DNA from: Saprospiraceae bacterium
Lineage (GTDB): Bacteria; Bacteroidota; Bacteroidia; Chitinophagales; Saprospiraceae
Assembly: GCA_016715465.1 (NCBI GenBank)
Contig: JADKAA010000015.1
Span: forward strand, 1-33,076
Direction of reading: 5' to 3'
Length of the DNA stretch: 33,076 bases
Positions 1 to 10,147 of the stretch are shown piece by piece. The position numbers and the translations under genes are program-made. Position 1 is the first letter of the stretch; every line of letters starts with the position of its first letter. The notes under the pieces were generated by a model that had not been told where the DNA came from, ran no database searches, and was given only the letters and a program-made list of their open reading frames with translations.

Positions 1-61
1 GGGGTCTTAACCTTTATTGAAGAGAGTGATTGATGTTACAGTTCACTTTAATTTTTATTTT

Positions 62-3000
62 ATGAAAAAGGTTTACATTTTTTTGCTGCTAGCAATCTCC
101 TGCAGCATTATTCATGGACAAACATGGAATGGTACTGTAAATACCGATTGGAATAACGGATCCAACTGGACTCCTGCCGGCATACCCACTAATGCAGGTA
201 ATATAATTATCCCGGGTGGATTGACCATCCGGTACTGTCCGGTAAAGTAACCATCAACAGTATTGATATGCAACCCGGCAGTCAACTGGATGTAAATGGC
301 TCCGACCTTACCATTACTGGTGTTAATATGAACATCAATTTTAACGGCGCAGTTATCAATAACAGTAATGGCGCTACTGATATTGTTGTGAATATCAACA
401 CCGGCACAGGTGGTTTTCTTACTTATTTCAGAAGTAATACCATCAATGATAATATTGTATTTAACCTTACCGGCAGCAACCAGTTTATTGAAGCGGTTGC
501 AGCACCTGCAAATTGTATAATGGCAATGCAACTTTAAATATTAATGGTGTGCTCACTACTTATATTTCTTATGGCGTACCCTCACAGTTTAATGGCAATC
601 TTACTGTAAACCGAACAGTTGCCGGACCCACCAGCCTGTTTTATGCAGGAGCCTCTGTTACAGGCAATTTCAGTTATATCAATAATACCGGTTCATCTAC
701 AAGCATGGGCAATCTTTCTTATAAAACAAGTATTGGAGGTACAGTAAATATTACTGCGCTATATCCATCGCCCGGCGGATTTGAAATACTGCGTTTGGTT
801 AACCAAACCACGGAAGGTAACGTTGATGTTCAAAATTCTCAGGGTTTCAATGTGCAAAATGATACATTACTGGTTTCCGCTTTAAGCATTACTGGGTAGG
901 GCAACCAATATGCTAACTAATGAACAATAGTATTACAGGAATGTAACTACTGCTGATGATGCCAGTTATGGAGTGGTTTTCTAACTTATATACGCAACAA
1001 TGTAATAACCGGCAACAATGATTTTCCAATAATGGCAGTAACACATTTGCAGAAGCTGATGTTAGCGGTTCGGGGAAATATTTATAATGGTAATGTAATA
1101 TTTAACGGGGAGCCAGCTAATTTATTAATCGGCTACGGCGCACCACTGCAATGCACAGGAGACCTTACCATTAACCGCACAGCAGCAGGACTAACCTCAG
1201 CCTTTAATTCAGGCGCTGTTATTGGAGGCAATTTTACCTATACCAACAACACAGCAGGCGAAACCGGTTTTGGAAACCTGCTTTATAAAACCAGTATCGG
1301 TGGTACCATAAATATAACGGCAAACTTTACCACACCCAATAATTTTGGAATGCACCGGTTGGTTAATCAAACCAATGGAGGCAGCATTACGGTAACCAAT
1401 TCGCTGGGCTTTTATGTGCAAAATAATATCCTGCTGCTTACCGCAATGAATATTACAGGTTACAAAGGTGGTCAATATGGTTATTTATTCAACAATGCCA
1501 TTACAGGCAATGTAACCATTGCCGATGATATCAGCTTTGGTGAAGGTTTTAGTACCAATATCCGCAACAATATAATTACCGGCAACAGCAATTTTACAAT
1601 TACCGGCATCAATACTTTTGCAGAAGCAGATGGAGCAGGTTATGGCAACCATTATATTGGTAACCTTACTTTTAATTGTGCAGGCAATGGAAATGTTTAT
1701 GTTTCCTATTTGGATACCCTGGAATGCACAGGAGACCTTACCATTAACCGCACAGCTGCAGGATTAACTTTAGCATTTAATTCGGGAGCTGTAATAGGAG
1801 GAAATTTTACCTATACCAACAATACAGCAGGCGAAACCGGTTTTGGAAACCTGCTTTATAAAACCAGTATCGGAGGTACCATAAATATTAACGCAAACTT
1901 TACCACGCCTAATAATTTTGGTTTGCACCGTTTGGTTAATCAAACCAATGGAGGCAGCATTACAGTAACCAATTCACGGGGCTTTAGTGTGCAGAATGAT
2001 ACGCTGCTACTTACTGTAATGAGTATTACAGGTTACAAAGGTGGCCAGTATGGTTATTTATTCAATAATGCCATTACGGGCAATGTAACCATTGCCGATG
2101 ATATCAGCTTTTGGTGGAGGTTATAGTACCAATATCCGCAGCAATATAATTACCGGCAACAGCAGCTTTACCATCAGTGGTACTAATTCATTTGACGAAG
2201 CAGATGGTGCGGGGTTTGGTAACCGCTATAATGGTAATGTAAGTTTTACAGGTGCTGGCCTGCCAGTATGTTCATTGCATATTTAGATACATTGCATTGC
2301 ACGGGCAATGTCAGCATCAACCGCACAGCAGCAGGACTTACTTCAGCATTTAATGCCGGCGCCACCATTAACGGCAACTTTACTTATACCAACAACACTG
2401 CAGGTGAAACAGGGTTTGGTAACCTGGCCAATAAAACCAGTATCGGTGGTACTATAACTATTACGGCAAACTTTATCACATCCAATAGTTTTGAAATGCA
2501 CCGCCTGGTTAATCAAACCAATGGCGGCAGCATTACAATAACCAACTCGCTTGGCTTTAGTGTACAAAATGATACCCTGTTGCTCAGCGAAATGAACATT
2601 TCGGGTTATACAGGTGGCCAGTACGGATATTTTTATAAAAATGCTATTACCGGAAATGTAACCATTGCCAACGATGCCAGTTATTCAGGCGGGTATTATA
2701 CTTACCTCCGCAGTAATATCATCAATGGTAATACCAGCATTGCCAACAATGGCAGCAATGTATTATTGATGCCAACCAGGCAGGCACCGGAAATAAATCC
2801 CTGGGCAATGTAACGTATATCAAAACCGGTGCAGGTATTAGCGTTGGTGCAGGCGATGTGAACGAGATAGGCGGGAACCTTACTTTAAATTCCACCGACG
2901 GTATTGGTTTGGGCAAAATAAAGTTGAATAGCAGCACCAGCGGTATTATAGAACAGCAGTCAACACAGCCTGTAATTATTGCTGAATTGAGTATAGATAA

Positions 3001-4117
3001 AACCGGAGGCGGAACAATTACATTGAATGACACGGTAAGTATTAAGCACAAGCACCAGTTTTATCAATGGTATCATTAACAGCAGTGCAGGTAAAGAACT
3101 GATATTTTTTGAATAATGCCAATTATAGCGGGGCATCCAACATAAGTTTTGTTAACGGATCTTGTAAAAAAATTGGTAACGATGCATTTATATTTCCTGT
3201 GGGAAAAGAAAATAAAATTGCTCCCATAAGCATAGCAGCACCCGCATTTACCACCGATGCGTTCAGGGCAGAATACTTTATGAGTGTACCGCACGACAGC
3301 GGTTACGATTCCACCCAAAAGGGCCCGGCATAGATCATATATCTTTAAGGGAATACTGGCTGCTGAACAGAACAGAAGGTGTTTCCCGCAACAGCTGTTA
3401 CTTTAAGCTGAAGCAAGCCGCAGCGGTGGAATCAATAACCTGGGCGACCTGAGAGTGGCCCGCTGGAATGGCAGTTCTGGACAGACGAAGGCAATGGCGG
3501 AACCACCGGTAACAATACAGCCGGTACCATTCTGACTGCAGGTGTGGTTACAGATTTTAGCCCGTTTACATTAGCATCAGCAACCCTCCTTAAATCCACT
3601 ACCCATTCATTTAATCAGTTTCAGCGCCCTAAAGCATAACGACCAGGTAAAACTGCAATGGACAGCCGAAAATGAACTGAACTTTTCACACTATGAGATT
3701 GAAAGAAGTGGCAACGGAAACAGCTTTACCATGATAACAACGGTGTTAGCAAAAGGAGGCATGGAACAAAACGGATATGAGGCCAATGACGTACAGCCAC
3801 TGACCGGCATTAATTATTACCGGTTAAAAATGGTGGATAAGGATGGTAAGTTTAACTACAGCATTATTATTAAAGTGGACTTGACTAAAAAATACACCGT
3901 GAGCATAGTACCGAATCCTGCACATGATTATATTATTATAAACGGTGCAGATAATTTTAAGAACATTCAATTGATAGATGCCACCGGTAAACTGGTAAGA
4001 CAGTTGAACAAAACAACTGCTAACCGATACGATATACCAGGTCTTAATAGGGGATTGTATTTTGTTCGGTTAACGGCACCTGGTGAAACAATTACGGTCA
4101 AAGTGATTATTGAATAA
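62..4117 (+). CDS. Large secreted T9SS-sorted repeat protein, frameshifted
   Basis: The start at 62 gives a clear signal peptide (MKK, hydrophobic core, cut after HGQ), followed by a WNG...DWNNGSNWTPAGIP segment typical of Bacteroidota surface proteins. The middle is built of Asn/Gly/Thr-rich beta repeats of 191 residues. After about 3340 a typical C-terminal architecture can be read across frames: ...REYWLLNRTEG, then ISFSALKHNDQVKLQWTAENE, and finally a T9SS sorting domain (PNPAHDY, IQLIDATGKLV, GLYFVRL) ending at 4117. The family role is export through the outer membrane by the Por system with attachment or release at the surface; the ligand is unknown. Reading frame breaks occur near 229, 510, 900-1030, 2110, 2270, 2770, 3060-3110, 3325, 3400, 3475 and 3610. 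Each is repairable by one base, for example a lost C at 229, so I regard this as one gene of about 1,350 residues with sequencing errors. A true pseudogene is the alternative. Confidence 0.8.
583..2813 (+). repeat. Four tandem copies of a 573-bp (191-residue) coding repeat
   Basis: The motif CTGDLTINRTAAGLT recurs with its coding DNA at about 1151, 1724 and 2297, an exact 573-bp period. A more divergent first copy starts near 583 (FNGNLTVNRTVAG) and is a few bases short because of indels. Each unit carries in order an INRTAAG segment, NFTYTNNTAGETGFGNL, YKTSIGGTI, HRLVNQTNGGSI, FSVQNDTLLL, GYxGGQYGYLF and a TNIRSNIITGN segment. The second and third units are the most alike. This is a protein-level repeat inside the surface protein, not a mobile element. 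Confidence 0.9.
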
Positions 4118-4466
4118 TAAAAAGATATGGTACAACATTTAAACAGATAGTAAGGTGATTTATGCTGATCCGACTGTTTGTTAAATACGACCCGGGGTCT
4201 CACTTGCCATCATTTGCGGCGACGATCCCGGGTTTCAAATGTCAGGAGTGTCTTAACCACCATCTTCAAACGCCGATTCATTCCAACCGCATTCTTCCTC
4301 CCGTACCTTTAAATTAAATTGCAGCGTAAGGGTTTGTACAACGAACCCGCATGACTGCCATACAATCGCCATCGTCAATACCGGTTTTTGGCACAAAGCT
4401 GTTATGACGAAAACTTTAATCGTCTTTCATTTTCTGTTAACTTGAGCAACGAATAATATCACTGCT
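4118..4466. other. Intergenic region between surface protein and GH92 gene
   Basis: No gene is visible. It contains a CCCGGG-based imperfect inverted repeat (about 4190-4196 with 4227-4233), which may be a terminator for the upstream gene although it lacks a clear T tract. It also contains one copy of the 80-bp leader repeat described separately. Confidence 0.5.
4273..4352 (+). promoter_or_regulatory. Leader repeat copy 1 with hairpin, upstream of GH92 gene
   Basis: This stretch matches 7472-7552. Shared blocks are CCGATTCATTCCA, TCTTCCTCCCGT, TTGCAG and GTACAACGAACCCGCAT. TAAATTGC at 4315-4322 resembles the Bacteroidota -7 box TAnnTTTG and its position is conserved between copies. Just downstream lies a dyad, GGGTTTG at 4330-4336 and CGAACCC at 4342-4348, that would form a 7-bp RNA hairpin with a TACAA loop. 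The simplest reading is a promoter with a structured 5' leader or operator; function is inferred. Confidence 0.55.
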
Positions 4467-7400
4467 ATGAAATCTTTCCGGTTCTTTAGTTTCTTCATGC
4501 TGCTTGCTGTAGCATCACCTGCACAAAAAAATTATACTTCATTGGTCAACCCCTTTATTGGCACCGGGGGCATGGCCATACCTATCCCGGCGCCAGTATG
4601 CCCTTTGGCATGATACAATAAGCCCGGATACAAGGCTGGAAGGATGGGACGGCTGCAGCGGCTATCATTATTCGGATTCACTGATCTATGGTTTTTCCCA
4701 AACGCATTTAAGCGGCACCGGTATACCTGATTACTGTGATGTTTTACTGATGCCTTTTACCGGTGAAGTAAACTGGAAGAATAAAGATTATGCCTCGCCA
4801 TTTTCTCATAAAAAAGAAAAAGCAAGTCCCGGTTATTATGAAGTAGTATTGGATAAACACAATATCAAAGCCGCCCTGATGACTTCTTACCGTTCGGGCA
4901 TGCACCAGTATACTTTTCCGGAAAAAACAACGGAAGGAAAGATATTGCTTGACCTGCAGCACCGCGATGAAGTGCTGGAATCCTCATTGGAAATAATCAG
5001 TCCTTATGAAGTAAAAGGAATGCGCCGCAGCAAATCATGGGCTCAAAACCAGGTCGTTTATTTCTACCTGAAATTTGATCAGCCGGTAAAAAATTATGGC
5101 ATTGCCAGCAAGGATGAACCGGTAGAACCAACAGACATTAAAACAGCATCAATTAATGGGAAAATATCAAAGCCTATTTCGCTTTCGCTATTGCCGGGAA
5201 TAAAACCGTACAGGTAAAAGTTGGTATCTCCGGCGTTAGTACGGAGAATGCCAAACTCAATCTGGATACTGAGTTGCCAGATTGGAATTTCAACAAAGTA
5301 AAAGATGCTGCTACAGCCGCCTGGAACAAAGAACTCAGCAAAATAGCCGTCAGCGGCGGCACGCCTGATCAGCAGGTGGCCTTTTATACAGCCTTGTATC
5401 ATACCATGCTGGCACCAAATATTTACACCGATGTAAACGGTGAATACCGTGGCACCGACGGGGAAGTACACAAAGCTGAAGGCTTTACTAATTACACTGT
5501 TTTCTCTCTCTGGGATACACACCGGGCTTTGCATCCTTTGCATTCCATCATTCACCGGCAACGTACCCTCAACTGGATTAACACCTTTTTGGTCCAGTAT
5601 CAACATGGCGGCATGATGCCGGTGTGGGAACTGAGTGGCAATGAAACTTTTTGTATGATCGGTTATCATGCAGTACCGGTAATTGTGGATGCATATAAAA
5701 ATGGTATCCGTGATTTTGATACAAAGCTTGCTTTAAAAGCGATGACGGATTATGCAGAAAGCAACCGCTATGGTTTGCCTGCTTATATGAAACAGGGTTT
5801 TATCAGTAATGAAGATGATCATGAAAGTGCTTCTAAAACGGTGGAGTATGCCTATGATGACTGGTGCATTGCACAATTCGCCCAATGGACCGGTAATGAT
5901 GAAGTGTATAAAAAATACCTGAACCGTTCTTTACAATACCGCAATCTCTTTGATCCCCGCACCAAACACATCCGTGGTAAAGTGCAGGGATTCTGGTATC
6001 AGCCCTTCGATGCAGCAGAAGTAAATAATTTTTTTACAGAAGGCAATGCCTGGCATTACTCCTTTACCGCACAGCAGGATATTGACGGCCTTAAAAAACT
6101 GTACGGAGGCAGTGAAGCGTTTGCAAAAAAATTAGAAGAACTTTTCACCACCAGTACCAAACTCAGCGGCAGGGAACAGGCCGATGTAACTGGATTGATC
6201 GGTCAGTATGCCCACGGCAATGAACCCAGCCATCACATGGCTTATTTATTCAACTATGCAGGCAAACCCTGGCGTACACAGGAGCTGGTGCATCAAATCT
6301 GCACAGAGTTTTATCCGAATAATCCTGATGGACTGATTGGTAATGAAGACTGCGGCCAGATGAGTGCCTGGTTTGTACTGAGTGCAATGGGCTTTTACCC
6401 GGTTACTCCCGGCAGCGGAGAATATGCGTTGGGTACACCTTTGTTTGATGAAGTAATCCTGCACCTGGAAAATGGTAAATCGTTTATCATTAAAGCAAAG
6501 AACCGGAAGAAAGAAAATTTTTATGTAGAAGATGTATTGCTCAACGATAAAAAAAATACTGCCACCTTTATACAGCATAGTGATATAGCCAACGGTGGCG
6601 AACTCGTTTTCACGATGGACAACAAGCCCGGCAAAACATGGGGAGTTGCTGAAAAAGATATGCCGCACAGTGTGGTGAATGATGATCAGTTTGTGGCGGT
6701 TCCTTTTTTTGATATGGAGAGTTATAAATTCAAAACAACTGCAGCTGTACAGTTAAAACATATCGATGCTGCTGCTGATAGCTATTATAGTGTAGAACAG
6801 GAAGATGGTAGTAACGGAGAATTTATCCGGTATACAAAACCCTTTACGATTGACAAAACAATCCGGGTAACGATATATGCAGAAAAGAACGGCATAAAAA
6901 GCCCGGTTACTTACCGGAAGTTTTATAAAATACCGGCTGACATCAGCATCACTGTTTTAAGTGAAGTACATCCGATGTACACCGCCGGTGGCAAAGAAGC
7001 CTTGATCGATGGCATTACCGGCACAGAGAACTGGAAGACCGGCGACTGGCAGAGTTATTATGCCAAAGATTTTGAAGCCATCCTTGATTTGCAAAAGGAA
7101 AAACCCTTGCAGTATGTAGGGGTGCATGTACTGCAGGATGTCAGTCCCTGGATCGTATATCCCAAAGAAGTGATTTTTGAAAGGAGTAATGATGGAAAAA
7201 ACTGGCAGCCATTAACCATTGTAAAAAATAATGTCGGTACTGATATAAAAGGTCCTGTTCACCAGCAAATCGGTGCAGCTGTAACGGCAAATGCAAGGTA
7301 TGTAAAAGTAAAAGCTATCAGCGGCGGTTCTTTACCGGCCTGGCATGAAAGTGCCGGTTATCCGAGTCACTTGTTTATAGATGAGGTGCTGATAAGATAA
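4467..7400 (+). CDS. GH92 family alpha-mannosidase, exported, frameshifted
   Basis: GH92 enzymes are calcium-dependent exo-alpha-mannosidases that trim mannans and N-glycans. The start at 4467 gives a signal peptide (MKSFRFFSFFMLLAVASPAQ) followed by the family's N-terminal NPFIGTGGHGHTYPGASMPFGM, readable after restoring one base in the G run at about 4566. WDGCSGYHYSD, HGGMMPVWELSGNE and the family signature GNEDCGQMSAW (about 6338-6371) follow in order, with GFYPVTPGSGEYALG just after. The last 130 residues look like a discoidin (F5/8 type C) carbohydrate-binding module (WKTGDWQSYYAKDFEAILDL, VIFERSNDGKNWQPL). Frame breaks near 4566, 4620 and 5165 are single-base losses. Length of about 978 residues fits the family plus the added module. 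The substrate is not shown by neighbours: no SusC/SusD pair is nearby. Confidence 0.92.
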
Positions 7401-7471
7401 ATGAACAGCCGGGTTGTACGCTGCTGTGATCATCAAAAACAATGTTGGGATAACTTCAACAACTTCGATTA

Positions 7472-7552
7472 CCGATTCATTCCACAGGCACTCTTCCTCC
7501 CGTGCATATTAATTACCTTGCAGTAAAGAAGGTTCGTACAACGAACCCGCAT
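7472..7552 (+). promoter_or_regulatory. Leader repeat copy 2 with hairpin, upstream of ABC transporter
   Basis: Second copy of the leader seen before the GH92 gene, 3.2 kb away and placed 28 bp before the ABC start. The dyad is perfect here: GGTTCG at 7531-7536, loop TACAA, CGAACC at 7542-7547. Copy 1 has one change in the left arm that keeps a G-U pair in RNA, which favours an RNA hairpin over a DNA operator but does not settle it. TACCTTGC at 7514-7521 is the candidate -7 box. Confidence 0.55.
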
Positions 7553-7580
7553 ACCTGCTACCGACTTACTACTACAAATT

Positions 7581-9481
7581 ATGGCCACCGCAAACCGACA
7601 CCTGAGCGAAACAAAAGAGAAAGGATCTGCCAAAGCAAAGATCTCGAAGGAAAGCCTGCGCCAGGCACTCATCCTTTTCAAATACCTGAAACCGCATCGC
7701 GGTAAATTTATCGGGGGATTGATCTTTATTGCACTCTCTGCTTTTACCACCAGTTTGTTCCCGTTATTCCTGGGCAAGATGATCGATGCAGCGTCACCGG
7801 GTAGTGAGGTACCGGGTATGACTACTTCGCAATTTGATTTCGGCTTAAAAAATATTCACTGGAGTTTAAACACTACCCTGCTTCTTATATTTTGTCAACT
7901 AACGCTGCAAACTATTTTCTCTTTTATGCGGGTCTATCTGCTGACGTCAGCCGGCGAACGGTCACTGGCCGATATGCGCAAAGATGTGTACAGCAAACTG
8001 CTCACCATGCCCATGAGTTTTTTACAGAAAAAAGAGTAGGGGAGCTGAGCAACCGCATCTCTTCCGATCTGTCGCAGATACAGGATGCCATATCTTTTAC
8101 ACTGGCTGAATTCTTAAGAGGCGTATTCACCCTTATCATCGGGTTGTTCTTTATTTTCTGGATCAGTGCCAAGCTGGCCCTGGTGATGCTGGCGGTGGTG
8201 CCCGTCATTGCTATACTCGCCGTTGTATTTGGCGTACGCATCCGCAAGATGGCCCGCCGGGCACAGGACCAATTGGCCGACAGCGGCACCATTGTACAGG
8301 AAACCTTTCATGGTATCTCCATTGTAAAAGCCTTTACCAGCGAGATACATGAGATAGGCCGCTATGTAAAAAAGTATACAGTCGGTGGTGCACACGGCCA
8401 TCAGCAATGCCCGCTACCGCGGTGCATTTATTTCGTTTATGATCTTCAGTGTGTTTGGCACTATTGCATTTGTAATGTGGGTAGGCACCGGTATGATACA
8501 GTCCGGTGAACTCACGATGGGCGCCCTCACTATGTTTGTTATTTTCTCCATGTTTGTCGGCGGTACCTTCGCCGGCTTTGCTGATATGTTTTCGCAGCTG
8601 CAAAAACATTGGGGGCCACACAAAGTGTACGGGAAATTTTACGCAGCAAAGGCGAGGATGTGGAGTTAGATGAAATTGTGGTAGAACCACAATATGTATT
8701 AAAAGGCAATGTACGATTTGAACAGGTGGCATTCAGTTACCCCAGCCGCAAAGATGTGCCGGTATTAAGAAACCTTACGCTGACAGCAAAAGACGGGGAA
8801 CAGATCGCCATCGTGGGACCGAGTGGTGCCGGCAAATCCACCATCGCTTCTTTATTATTACATTTTTATGAACCAGATAGTGGCACCGTGTACTTTGATG
8901 AACGACCAGCAGCTGCATTTCCACTCTCACAGTTGCGACGGCAGATGGCCTTTGTACCGCAGGAAGTGATCTTGTTTGGAGGTAGCATCCGCGAAAACAT
9001 TGCATATGGAAAACCGCATGCCACAGAAGAAGAAATAATAGCAGCTGCCCGAAGTGCCAATGCACATGAATTTATCCAGCGATTCCCGGAACAATATGAA
9101 ACCATTGTGGGAGAGAGAGGTATCAAACTAAGTGGTGGTCAGCGGCAGCGCATCGCTATCGCAAGGGCGATCTTAAAAGATCCTGCTATTCTTATTTTAG
9201 ACGAAGCCACTTCCTCTCTCGATAGTGAAAGTGAACAATTAGTGCAGGAAGCATTAGACAACCTGATGAAGGGCCGCACATCTTTTGTGATTGCCCACCG
9301 GCTTTCTACTATCCGCAATGCCAATAAGATCGTCCTGATCGATAAAGGCATCGTCAGCGAAGCCGGTACCCATACCGAACTGATGGCACATAACGGTCTT
9401 TACCGAAAACTTAATGAAATGCAATTTGAATTTGGTGTAGTGACACAATCACCGGCGGTGAAGGATATGGAAGAAGAATAA
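7581..9481 (+). CDS. ABC exporter, fused membrane and ATPase domains (MsbA/BmrA-like), frameshifted
   Basis: Type IV ABC exporter half-transporter: an N-terminal six-helix membrane domain (from about residue 45, with hydrophobic stretches such as FIALSAFTTSLFPLF and FTLIIGLFFIFWI) and a C-terminal ATPase. The ATPase has Walker A GPSGAGKS (about 8816-8839), Q-loop FVPQE, signature LSGGQRQR, Walker B ILILDEATSSLD and H-loop AHRLST. Such proteins dimerise in the inner membrane and flip lipids, drugs or peptides; the substrate cannot be told from sequence. Single-base losses break the frame near 8030, 8380 and 8608 (for example five A where six are expected at CTGCAAAAACATTGG). Repaired length is about 634 residues, normal for the family. 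No partner gene follows. Confidence 0.9.
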
Positions 9482-9555
9482 ATTCGTTGATCAGGCATAT
9501 AAGAATTACCTGTTTGTAGTATTTATATCTCTCTCTTGTTTTGTAAATTTAATTC

Positions 9556-9780
9556 ATGAAAAAAGAGCTGATAGCAGATTTGTTTGGCAAATTTGAAAGT
9601 GCCTGCTATATCTATGAAGGAATTGAATGCTGGAGTGCAAGAGAAATTCAGCCAATATTAGGTTAAGCCCGCTGGGAAAATTTTACCAATGCGCTGGTAA
9701 AAGCAAAAAAAGCCTGTCAAAACGCCGGGGAACAGATAACAGACCATTTTCGTGAGTTCACGAAAATGGTCGGATTGGGC
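9556..9780 (+). pseudogene. dinD: 5' fragment of dinD (BRO-N domain DNA-damage-inducible protein)
   Basis: Translation from 9556 reads MKKELIADLFGKFESACYI...WSAREIQPILG, a strong match to the DinD/BRO-N amino terminus. Codon 37 is TAA where the family has a Tyr codon (GYARW), after which the frame continues ARWENFTNALVKAKKACQNA...ITDHFREFTKMVGLG. Homology stops near 9780, then unrelated codons run to a stop at 9808. DinD is an SOS-induced inhibitor of RecA filaments in E. coli and is normally over 250 residues, so only about a quarter remains. Inactive remnant. Confidence 0.75.
9742..9771. repeat. Perfect 30-bp palindrome inside dinD fragment
   Basis: GACCATTTTCGTGA, spacer GT, TCACGAAAATGGTC: 14-bp arms without mismatch. 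It encodes DHFREFTKMV, so part of the symmetry follows from the conserved protein motif, but the perfection is notable. It lies within about 10 bp of the point where dinD homology ends. Confidence 0.9.
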
Positions 9781-9865
9781 AGAATTTTACCCGGTAACCG
9801 ACTGAAATGATGACATCAAGACTGTAATGAGCTACTATCTTATCGGAATTTGCAATATGCAAAAA

Positions 9866-9971
9866 TGCATAATACTTTGTGAGCCAGGGCTTTTTTTCGA
9901 AGTACAGCCTTGGTTTCGACTTCTTGTTTCAATGGGAGAAGCTCAATGGCAGCAGGTTTAATTTGACTCAT
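9866..9971 (-). pseudogene. 5' fragment of a Fic/DOC family gene
   Basis: From ATG at 9971 the reverse strand reads MSQIKPAAIELLPLKQEVE then TKAVLRKKALAHKVL, which resembles the N-terminal segment of a common Fic (AMP-transferase) group in which xETKxVLKKLxxAHxALAELKG is conserved. Homology ends at about 9866; the HPFxDGNGR catalytic motif is absent. It faces the dinD fragment and both lack their 3' parts. This is a different Fic group from the full-length gene at 25381-26950. Confidence 0.55.
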
Positions 9972-9983
9972 TTCATATCGATA

Positions 9984-10011
9984 TAAGTCAAAAAACAACA
10001 ATTTTGACTTA
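9984..10011. promoter_or_regulatory. Inverted repeat upstream of fic fragment, candidate operator
   Basis: TAAGTCAAAA (9984-9993), 8-bp spacer, TTTTGACTTA (10002-10011): perfect 10-bp arms 13 bp upstream of the fic fragment start. Position and symmetry suit a dimeric repressor site. The regulator is unknown. Confidence 0.45.
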
Positions 10012-10147
10012 CGTTTTAAAAATGAACAGGAAGCCAAGCAGGCAATGCGTAGATTATAGCACTTTATTCTACGCACTTGTGCTAAAATTGATAAGCTCTG
10101 GTCCGCTGTGAGAGAAATTAACCATCGTTGAAAAAGAAGAAACATGG

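Noticed and set aside
583..2813. Regular repeats considered as a CRISPR array or satellite
   Set aside because: The period is 573 bp, the whole unit is conserved at protein level, and there are no short repeats with unique spacers.
9990..10140. Possible coding on either strand between the fic fragment and the S41 gene
   Set aside because: Short frames such as FKNEQEAKQAMRRL are broken by stops and match nothing I recognise.
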